Shown piece after piece: positions 4,610 through 9,247 of a stretch of DNA of 9,247 bases. Position 1 is the stretch's first letter. Every line of letters begins with the position of its first letter. The translations under genes were made by a program, and so were the position numbers. Below the pieces are notes generated by a model. It did not search any database. It had not been told where the DNA came from and was given only the letters and a program-made list of their open reading frames with translations. The stretch is from the NCBI GenBank assembly GCA_902494135.1, contig CABUSE010000047.1, positions 1-9,247 of the forward strand, read 5' to 3'. This stretch comes from an uncultured Collinsella sp. Lineage in GTDB: Bacteria > Actinomycetota > Coriobacteriia > Coriobacteriales > Coriobacteriaceae.

Positions 4610-6793
4610 TTAGAACCAGAAGAAGTCGCTGCGGGTGACGGTGGCGCCGATGGCGAAGGGCATGCAGGCGATGACCGGATACAGGTAGCGCATGTAAGTC
4701 GAGCCGTTGCACGGGCCAATCAGGCACACAGCGAGCACGCCCAACAGCGGCACCCAGATCGCCAGCGCACGCCATGAATGACGACGCAGCAAGTAGACCA
4801 CCACGGCGATCATGATCCACACGTAGGTGGCCGAGCTCATGGTGAGCGAGATAAAGGGAACACGCTGCACCGCCACACGGTACAAATTGATCAGGTGGTC
4901 GCACCAGCGCACCACGTTGCTGTCAACCGGATGGAAGTCGAAGTACTTGAGGTTGTCGGGACGCGCCATGATCTCGGCACTACGCGCCGTGCTGTAGACC
5001 CAGGCATCGCGCGCGCTCGGATAAAAATAACCGTAGTAGTTATTGATGAGCGCCGAGATATAGCACTCGGGATCCTTTTTGAACATCTGGGCCCACACCT
5101 CAAAATAGGCATCGATGTCCTCCTGCGAGGCGTACTCGTTAAAGCAGTTCTTGACGGCATCGGACTTGTCGGGGTTGTAGCGGCGGCCCAGGTTCTCGTA
5201 CTTGAGTACGCGATCGATCACGGCACGCTCTTCGTCGGTCACCGAACCGTCGCAAGGAGCCTCCACGATGGTGCCGTCCTCCTTAACCGTGGGGTTGACG
5301 CCCGAGTTGAGGCCGTCGTGCTTTTGGACGAAACGAGCCGTCTGCTGGAACGGAATCGAGAGGATTTCGCGCTTGGAACCAGGCGTGATATCGTGCGCCG
5401 GCATAAAGACCTTGGTGAAGTACATATTAGAGGCAAGGCAGAGCGCGAGCACCGCGAGAACGCCAACCCAGCGGAAACGCGGGATGGCGCCTGAAGGCGC
5501 AGCACCAGTCTGCTTGGCTGCACGACGAGCCACATGCACGTCCCATACGCAAAACGCCGCCGCGATTACGCATGCCGCCAGGGGAAACACCAGGCCGCCG
5601 TTGCGCAGGAACGTGGAACCCATGGAGCCCAGAGCGAGCAGCAGCCAGTCGTGGCGCGCAAAGAGCACGGGGGCTTTCTCGCCCGCTCGCTCGACATTGG
5701 CATCACGACGGGGCAAGCCACATGCCACGAGCTTGACGGTCTGTACCAGCAGCACCAAGAACGCGTCGGCAAAGAGCACGTCCTTGGTGAGCAACGCCGC
5801 GTAGTTAGAGAACATCGGCATAAACGCAAAGAACAGCAGGATCGCACCGCGAACCGGCAGGCTCACGCCCAGTTTGCGCAGCGATGAAATGGAATAGGCC
5901 ATGCAGGCGGCCGTGATGACAAATTGAGCGCAGGTGTAGATGGCAAGACCCGCGTTAGCGCTGTTGAACAGCGAAAGCCCCAGCTGAACGCACGAGCCGA
6001 TAATGGCCGTGTGCACTACGGGATGATGCCCGTTGAGCAGCACGTTGGGGTTGAGTAGGCGCAGGTAGTCGCTCGTGCCGTTGGGATAGTTGAACCACTG
6101 GCGAATCTGCGCGCCCGTATCTCCCATAAAAAGGCCGGGCAGCGAAGCGATGAGCGTGGGCGTCCAGGCGATCATAAGCACCAGGAAGGGCCCGGCAAAG
6201 GGATGGACCGAGAGCACGGCGTGAGTCACACGCCATACGCGGCCAAAGTGCGCTTCGGAAAACGGGATGCGCCGAGAGCTCAGCCAATCTAGACACTCAA
6301 AGGCAAGGTAGAAGGCAACGATCGCCAGGAGCATCCAGCCCGCGCCGCCAATCCAGGCGCAGATGATGCGAGCTTTGTCGCCAAGGACAATCTCGGCCGA
6401 GTCGGTGAGGTCGTAGCTGCGGCCGAACACCATGCAGATGGCGAAGAACAGCGACGGCAGAATGATCGATGGACGCCAGGTGTCGCCACGGCCAAAGAAC
6501 ACGTAGCGAAACGGCAAGGTGAGCAGGCAGGCAAGTGCAAGCAGCATGACCGCGTCGGTATGGCCGGCAAACGAAAGGAGCACCTCGTAGCACACGTACA
6601 GCATGCCCGAGGCTTTGGGGTCAATCGCCAAGACTGCGTTGCTCGACACCGGGGCAGGATCGATGGAAAACGCCGTGGTCGCCAACAGCGCGAGCAAAAA
6701 TGCGATGAGCGTCTGCTTGGCGGGGTAGCGCTTAAACCAGACGATGCGGGCAGCGTCGCGCGCAGCCGTTGTGGAGAGGTCGGAATCCTTCAC
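4610..6793 (-). CDS. DUF6020-like large polytopic membrane protein
   Basis: A 727-residue protein with perhaps 12-14 membrane segments: 27-44, 65-95, 107-123, 141-166, 200-222, about 258-300, 313-352, 378-418, 442-458, then 651-669, 675-693 and 700-718. Between 460 and 650 lies a hydrophilic domain, Asn/Tyr/Asp-rich, probably on the outer face. Conserved-looking polar motifs sit at loop positions: GDTGAQ (224-229), NGHHPVVHT (254-262), LLTKD (334-338), RNGG (397-400) and STYMRYLYPV (698-707). The set resembles DUF6020 proteins, which I recall from Actinobacteria and Firmicutes and whose topology recalls GT-C lipid-linked glycosyltransferases. A role in surface glycan synthesis is inference only. 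The start is GTG at 6793 with AGAAAGG (6804-6810) as a distant Shine-Dalgarno. No operon partner is obvious: the gene is flanked by palindromes on both sides. Confidence 0.8.
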   Translation of the reverse strand: MKDSDLSTTAARDAARIVWFKRYPAKQTLIAFLLALLATTAFSIDPAPVSSNAVLAIDPKASGMLYVCYEVLLSFAGHTDAVMLLALACLLTLPFRYVFFGRGDTWRPSIILPSLFFAICMVFGRSYDLTDSAEIVLGDKARIICAWIGGAGWMLLAIVAFYLAFECLDWLSSRRIPFSEAHFGRVWRVTHAVLSVHPFAGPFLVLMIAWTPTLIASLPGLFMGDTGAQIRQWFNYPNGTSDYLRLLNPNVLLNGHHPVVHTAIIGSCVQLGLSLFNSANAGLAIYTCAQFVITAACMAYSISSLRKLGVSLPVRGAILLFFAFMPMFSNYAALLTKDVLFADAFLVLLVQTVKLVACGLPRRDANVERAGEKAPVLFARHDWLLLALGSMGSTFLRNGGLVFPLAACVIAAAFCVWDVHVARRAAKQTGAAPSGAIPRFRWVGVLAVLALCLASNMYFTKVFMPAHDITPGSKREILSIPFQQTARFVQKHDGLNSGVNPTVKEDGTIVEAPCDGSVTDEERAVIDRVLKYENLGRRYNPDKSDAVKNCFNEYASQEDIDAYFEVWAQMFKKDPECYISALINNYYGYFYPSARDAWVYSTARSAEIMARPDNLKYFDFHPVDSNVVRWCDHLINLYRVAVQRVPFISLTMSSATYVWIMIAVVVYLLRRHSWRALAIWVPLLGVLAVCLIGPCNGSTYMRYLYPVIACMPFAIGATVTRSDFFWF

Positions 6794-6927
6794 AGTCCGA
6801 AAGCCTTTCTAGAAACCTGCCAAAAAGGGACAGGTTTATTTTGGCAGGTTTTATCTGGGGAAACGTTACGGTTCTGTCATCGTTGCCCAGCGAACCACCA
6901 CAAAGGTGCCTGTTCACTTTTTGGTGG
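6794..6927. other. lgt-DUF6020 spacer filled with palindromes
   Basis: The 134 bases between these genes hold two hairpins (6893-6929 and 6813-6851), with only about 40 bases outside them. No consensus promoter is evident. The second hairpin ends a few bases upstream of the ribosome-binding region of the membrane-protein gene. Confidence 0.5.
6814..6868 (+). repeat. 55-base palindromic intergenic repeat, copy B
   Basis: Inverted copy of 1937-1991, 51 of 55 bases identical. Here the hairpin is perfect: 13-base arms AAACCTGCCAAAA (6813-6825) and TTTTGGCAGGTTT (6839-6851), loop of 13 bases with core AGGGACAGG. Changes between the copies restore or break pairing at one stem position and otherwise fall outside the stem. 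It lies between lgt and the DUF6020-like gene. Confidence 0.75.
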
Positions 6928-6929
6928 TT
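6893..6929 (-). repeat. Palindrome overlapping the lgt stop codon
   Basis: Perfect 8-base arms AACCACCA and TGGTGGTT (6893-6900 and 6922-6929), with further partial pairing inside. On the minus strand it starts within the lgt TAA (6928-6930) and reads CCAAAAAGTGAACAGG, close to the CCAAAAAGGGACAGG of the 55-base repeat. No T-tract follows. It appears to be a diverged member of the same palindrome class. Confidence 0.6.
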
Positions 6930-7749
6930 AAGCGTCGAGGTAGATGCGCTGGGGTTGGTTGCGGCGACGAGCAAAGATGATGAGCGCCAGGCCCGCGATT
7001 ACGAGCGGCAGGCTCAGCAGCTGACCCATGGTGATGACGCCGCCCAGCAGATAGCCCAGCTGCGCATCGGGCACACGCACAAACTCAATCAAAAAGCGAA
7101 CGATGCCGTAACCCATCACAAAGACGCCCATAAACGTGCCTTGGGGCAGTAGCGGCTTTTTGCGGCTGAGCACCTGCAGAATGCAAAAGAGCACAATACC
7201 CTCGAGGAATGCCTCGTAGAGCTGGGAGGGATGGCGCGGCATATCGCCCGCGGTGCCGCCAAAGATCACGCCCCAGGGCAGATCGGTCGGCTTGCCCCAC
7301 AGCTCGCCGTTGACAAAGTTGGCGCAGCGTCCCAGACATAAGGCCAGCGGAGCACCGATAACGGCAAGGTCGGCGATGGTCCAGGCGTCGAGCTTGTACA
7401 TGCGGCACACGAGCACGCCGCCGATGATGCCGCCCACCAGGCCGCCATGGAAGCTCATGCCGCCTTCATTGGTAGCAAAGATCTCGAGCGGATGCGCCCA
7501 GTAGTAGCCGTCGCCGTAAAAGATGACGTAGAACAGGCGGGCGCCAATGATAAGGCCAAAGACCACGCCGACCACGACACTCGTCAGGTCGTCGACCGTA
7601 ATGTCAAAACCCCAACGGCGCTGCGTGCGGTACATGACGACCGCCGTGAGCAGAGCGCCGACCACATAGGCCAAGCCGTACCAGTAGATGGTGATGGGCC
7701 CCGCCGAGATGGCGACGGGATCAAGCATATGGTAGAGGTCGTTGAGCAT
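6928..7749 (-). CDS. lgt: Prolipoprotein diacylglyceryl transferase
   Basis: A 273-residue integral membrane enzyme that moves diacylglycerol from phosphatidylglycerol onto the lipobox cysteine of prelipoproteins, the first lipoprotein-maturation step. Seen in the sequence: the conserved FHGG loop (His101), the Lgt signature GRCANFVNGELWG (140-152, with Arg141, Asn144 and Glu149 matching the essential residues of the E. coli enzyme), HPSQLYEA (173-180), and the C-terminal Arg in YGIVRFLIEFVR (214-225). About seven hydrophobic segments fit the known topology. Within the signature, CA replaces the more usual LG. The start is ATG at 7749, with AGGGGGA 5 bases upstream; a 20-residue longer version from 7809 begins in a terminator-like stem and adds an Arg/Pro-rich tail. 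It stands 109 bases after the NifU-like gene, probably with its own promoter, which I could not place. Confidence 0.96.
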   Translation of the reverse strand: MLNDLYHMLDPVAISAGPITIYWYGLAYVVGALLTAVVMYRTQRRWGFDITVDDLTSVVVGVVFGLIIGARLFYVIFYGDGYYWAHPLEIFATNEGGMSFHGGLVGGIIGGVLVCRMYKLDAWTIADLAVIGAPLALCLGRCANFVNGELWGKPTDLPWGVIFGGTAGDMPRHPSQLYEAFLEGIVLFCILQVLSRKKPLLPQGTFMGVFVMGYGIVRFLIEFVRVPDAQLGYLLGGVITMGQLLSLPLVIAGLALIIFARRRNQPQRIYLDA

Positions 7750-7754
7750 ATCGG

Positions 7755-7761
7755 TCCCCCT
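7755..7761 (-). promoter_or_regulatory. Ribosome binding site fixing the lgt ATG start
   Basis: AGGGGGA on the minus strand 5 bases before ATG at 7749. It supports the 273-residue form rather than the start at 7809. Confidence 0.65.
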
Positions 7762-7770
7762 GCTCCCTAC

Positions 7771-7809
7771 ATACAAATGCGGCCGCGGGCCTTGCGCTCG
7801 CAGCCGCAT
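7771..7809 (-). terminator. Probable terminator after the NifU-like gene
   Basis: Arms 7777-7787 and 7799-7809 pair over 11 bases on the minus strand (ATGCGGC plus a T-G wobble plus GCG) with an 11-base loop, followed by TTTGTATG. The T-tract is weak. The tail ATTTGTATG is identical to that after the asp23 terminator at 1890-1898. Confidence 0.55.
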
Positions 7810-7858
7810 ATTCGGGCGTGACGTCTATGCGGAGCATATCGCCCGCAGCTTTCACTTC

Positions 7859-8137
7859 TTAGAACGGCGCATACTCGTCGTACAGGTCATCGGTCTCGCC
7901 GGAGGCATTGACCTGCTCGACACGCGTAACGCCGGGCACGTGCTCCTTGAGGATACGCTCGATGCCCATGGAAAGCGTCAGGGCGCTCATGGGACAACCG
8001 GCACAGGCGCCCTGAAGCTCCAGCTTGACGACGCCCTCGTCATCAACGCCTATATACTCCATGTCGCCGCCGTCGGCCTGTAGGTTGGGGCGAATTTCTT
8101 CAAGAACCTTCTTAAGCAGCTCTTCGTTAACAGCCAC
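7859..8137 (-). CDS. NifU family (C-terminal domain) Fe-S scaffold protein
   Basis: A 92-residue protein consisting almost only of the NifU C-terminal domain: LLKKVLEEIRPNLQADGGD at the start (7-25) and GACAGCPMSALTL (43-55) with the CxxC pair Cys45/Cys48 that would bind a bridging Fe-S cluster. Stand-alone proteins of this kind (NfuA/Nfu type core without an A-type domain) carry and hand on Fe-S clusters in the cytoplasm. The C-terminus is acidic. No other Fe-S assembly gene is in the window. The start is GTG at 8137, with AAAGGAG 5 bases upstream. A 16-base GC palindrome lies 22 bases ahead of the start. A terminator-like stem follows the stop by about 50 bases, so it is likely monocistronic. 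Confidence 0.92.
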   Translation of the reverse strand: MAVNEELLKKVLEEIRPNLQADGGDMEYIGVDDEGVVKLELQGACAGCPMSALTLSMGIERILKEHVPGVTRVEQVNASGETDDLYDEYAPF

Positions 8138-8159
8138 AGGGGCTCCTTTCTCACAATAA

Positions 8160-8175
8160 CGCGGGCGCGCCCGCG
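8160..8175. other. Perfect 16-base GC palindrome upstream of the NifU-like gene
   Basis: CGCGGGCGCGCCCGCG reads identically on both strands. It is followed on the minus strand by TTATTGTGAG and then the ribosome binding site of the NifU-like gene. It could be an operator, a short hairpin in the leader, or the terminator of the deaminase gene with a poor T-tract. The sequence does not decide. Confidence 0.55.
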
Positions 8176-8247
8176 GACAGAGCTATGTTACTACAGCCGT
8201 GTACCCGCTCACGAGCCGTCCATGCGCGCGGACACGACTTTCACGAG

Positions 8248-8278
8248 CAGTCAATTTGGGACGGGGCTCTTTTGGCTG
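8248..8278 (+). repeat. Hairpin with GGGAC core downstream of the deaminase gene
   Basis: Arms CAGTCAA (8248-8254) and TTGGCTG (8272-8278) pair over seven bases with one G-T, around a loop TTTGGGACGGGGCTCTT. It lies 31 bases after the deaminase stop. The GGGAC loop core and position link it to the other palindromes, though the arms differ. Confidence 0.4.
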
Positions 8279-8308
8279 CCTTTTGTTGCCAGCTGGCGTT
8301 GCCACGCG

Positions 8309-8833
8309 CTACTGCTGAGCCCGCCCCTCGGTGCCGATGTGAACATCGACGATAACCTGGCGGTAGCTGATGCCACAGGAGTCGAGGATGCGGCGGCTGA
8401 TGCGTCCGTCATCGGTGTCGGCGTACTTGTTGTCCAGGTAGACAACCTCGCCCACGCCCACCTGCGCCAAAATCTTGGCGCAGTCATGGCACGGGAACAG
8501 CGTGACGTAGACCGTGGAACCCTCGAGGTCCTTGAGCGAGCCACGGTAGTTGAGCACGGCGTTGGCCTCGGCATGGACCACGTAGTTGTGCTTGTCCTGC
8601 AGCGGGTCGTCGCTCGTACCCCACGGAAAAAAGTCGTCGTTGAGCGCCGAGGGTGTACCGTTGTAGCCCACCGAAAGGATGCGGTGGTTGGTGTTGGCGA
8701 TGCACGCACCCACCTGCGTGTTGGGGTCCTTGCTGCGGCGCTGCGCGGCGATGGCCACGCTCATAAAGAACTCGTCCCAGCTAATGACGTCCAGGCGCTT
8801 GCCTGACGAAGTTTGATGAAGATCGTCCGACAT
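8309..8833 (-). CDS. dCMP/cytidine deaminase family protein
   Basis: A 174-residue zinc deaminase. The catalytic motif HAEANAVLN (87-95, zinc ligand His87 and proton-shuttling Glu89) pairs with FPCHDC (113-118, zinc ligands Cys115 and Cys118). SKDPNTQVGACI (34-45) and GYNGTP (56-61) are typical of deoxycytidylate deaminases, which convert dCMP to dUMP to feed thymidylate synthesis. The spacing and length (family members about 150-180) fit dCMP deaminase/ComEB better than tRNA adenosine deaminase TadA or free cytidine deaminase. The start is ATG at 8833, with GGAGG 8 bases upstream; an in-frame ATG at 8869 would lie at the -10 region and is rejected. An extended -10 promoter sits at 8868-8876, so it is transcribed independently of coaX. 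The 3' end is followed by palindromes. Confidence 0.93.
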   Translation of the reverse strand: MSDDLHQTSSGKRLDVISWDEFFMSVAIAAQRRSKDPNTQVGACIANTNHRILSVGYNGTPSALNDDFFPWGTSDDPLQDKHNYVVHAEANAVLNYRGSLKDLEGSTVYVTLFPCHDCAKILAQVGVGEVVYLDNKYADTDDGRISRRILDSCGISYRQVIVDVHIGTEGRAQQ

Positions 8834-8841
8834 GGCAGACA

Positions 8842-8846
8842 CCTCC
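8842..8846 (-). promoter_or_regulatory. Ribosome binding site fixing the deaminase ATG start
   Basis: GGAGG on the minus strand, 8 bases before ATG at 8833. The alternative start at 8869 has no such site and would overlap the promoter. Confidence 0.7.
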
Positions 8847-8867
8847 GAAATCGCAATAGTTTGACCC

Positions 8868-8876
8868 ATTGTAGCA
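8868..8876 (-). promoter_or_regulatory. Extended -10 promoter of the deaminase gene
   Basis: The minus strand reads TGCTACAAT: a 5/6 -10 hexamer preceded by the TGn extension. No good -35 lies at 16-18 bases, which is usual for extended -10 promoters. Transcription would start near 8861, leaving a leader of about 28 bases. Confidence 0.55.
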
Positions 8877-8883
8877 GGTGAAA

Positions 8884-8904
8884 GGTGGGGGCGTTTGTCC
8901 CACC
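8884..8904 (-). repeat. Hairpin with GGGACA core after coaX
   Basis: Arms GGTGGG and CCCACC (8884-8889 and 8899-8904) enclose nine bases; on the minus strand the first arm continues into GGGACA. The stem is followed only by TTTC, making it a weak terminator for coaX at best. It begins 14 bases after the coaX stop and again carries the GGGACA motif seen in the other intergenic palindromes. Confidence 0.45.
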
Positions 8905-8917
8905 GGCGCCCTCACTT

Positions 8918-9247
8918 TTACACGCGGCGGGGCTTTTGGTTGATGTGGTAGAGCTCGGCGAGACCCCGCAACGTCAGCGCGTCGTCAACCGTCAGGCTAT
9001 GGCCGACCAGCAACGCGAGCGCCTCGGCGTCGTCGCCGGTAATGACGATGGGCACGTCGCCCTCCCCCGCCGCCTTGGTCGAGCGCATCTCGGCAAGCAC
9101 CATATCGAGCATGCCGTCGATGCGGGCCACCTCGCCCAAGACCACGCCCGAGCGCATGGCCTCGCGCGTGTTGCGACCGATCACATGCGTGGGTGCCGAG
9201 GGCTCGACCTGCGGCAGGCGCGCCGCAGCGGCCGAAAGCGAGCGGGC
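8918..9247 (-). CDS. coaX: Type III pantothenate kinase, C-terminal part
   Basis: The frame is open from the window edge to TAA at 8918-8920, giving the last 109 residues of a protein normally near 255. Visible are the RLPQVEPSAPTHVIGRNT stretch and the following REAMRSGVVLGEVARIDGML, which match the conserved C-terminal region of CoaX (IGRNT followed by a helix with SG and a dimer-interface stretch), then VIVITGDDAEAL and a final TLRGLAELYHINQ close to the family's LKGL..IYERN end. CoaX phosphorylates pantothenate in the first step of coenzyme A synthesis; type III enzymes need a monovalent cation and are not feedback-inhibited by CoA. The catalytic N-terminal half (ATP and Asp/Gly motifs) is outside the window, so activity cannot be judged. 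GTG at 9184 is an internal codon, not the start. Confidence 0.9.
   Translation of the reverse strand, partial: ARSLSAAAARLPQVEPSAPTHVIGRNTREAMRSGVVLGEVARIDGMLDMVLAEMRSTKAAGEGDVPIVITGDDAEALALLVGHSLTVDDALTLRGLAELYHINQKPRRV

Larger units (their letters stand above)
8138..8308. other. Spacer between deaminase gene and NifU-like gene
   Basis: The 171 bases hold a 10-base palindrome GCCAGCTGGC (8288-8297), the CAGTCAA/TTGGCTG hairpin (8248-8278), and a 16-base GC palindrome (8160-8175). No promoter with both hexamers is visible; TAACAT at about 8183-8188 on the minus strand is a possible -10 for the NifU-like gene. Confidence 0.4.

Noticed and set aside
4778..5494. Plus-strand open frame of 238 codons
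   Set aside because: Antisense to the DUF6020-like gene, no domain and no Shine-Dalgarno site.
7750..7809. 20-residue longer Lgt starting at 7809
   Set aside because: The extra segment runs through the terminator-like hairpin, adds an Arg/Pro-rich tail not seen in Lgt, and the ATG at 7749 has a good ribosome binding site.
8834..8869. 12-residue longer deaminase starting at 8869
   Set aside because: The start would lie on the extended -10 box with no ribosome binding site.
1..9247. CRISPR array, tRNA/rRNA gene, phage or defence island
   Set aside because: No regularly spaced repeats, no cloverleaf or rRNA-like sequence, and no nuclease, toxin or phage gene was seen; gene content is housekeeping and envelope-related.

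Overview
The window reads as chromosomal DNA from a GC-rich, low-complexity-genome gut actinobacterium of the class Coriobacteriia, most likely a Collinsella-like organism. This is inferred from three things: the gene mix (AmaP/DUF2273/Asp23 operon, a YitT-type membrane protein, a DUF6020-like polytopic membrane protein, Lgt, CoaX), the strong G+C bias with many GTG starts, and short intergenic palindromes of a kind I associate with these genomes. No database search was possible. All eleven recognisable genes lie on the minus strand, so the window is best read from 9247 down to 1. I see no rRNA, tRNA, CRISPR array, phage gene or full insertion sequence.

In the direction of transcription: (i) the C-terminal part of type III pantothenate kinase (coaX, cut by the window edge); (ii) a dCMP/cytidine deaminase-family protein behind an extended -10 promoter; (iii) a small NifU C-terminal-domain Fe-S scaffold protein; (iv) lgt, the lipoprotein diacylglyceryl transferase; (v) a 727-residue DUF6020-like membrane protein; (vi) a YebC/TACO1-family protein; (vii) a three-gene envelope operon amaP - DUF2273 - asp23, with an overlapping amaP/DUF2273 junction, its own promoter and a strong terminator; (viii) a YitT-family (DUF161 + DUF2179) membrane protein; (ix) a zinc-ribbon multi-pass membrane protein that runs off the left edge. 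Most genes are separated by 85 to 210 bases and look like independent units; only amaP-DUF2273-asp23 is clearly an operon. Lgt, the AmaP/Asp23 set, DUF6020, YitT and the zinc-ribbon protein all concern the cell envelope; CoaX, the deaminase, NifU and YebC are ordinary metabolism or translation support.

The part that known genes do not explain is between them. Two 55-base intergenic elements (1937-1991 and 6814-6868, inverted relative to each other, 51 of 55 bases identical by eye) form hairpins around an AAGGGACAGG core. Four more intergenic palindromes carry related cores. Three of these hairpins begin at or inside the TAA stop codon of the preceding gene (asp23, lgt, DUF6020). This looks like a dispersed REP-like palindrome family that decorates gene 3' ends. 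It is the observation most worth following; the protein-coding content is otherwise largely housekeeping and I do not see a new defence or biosynthetic system.
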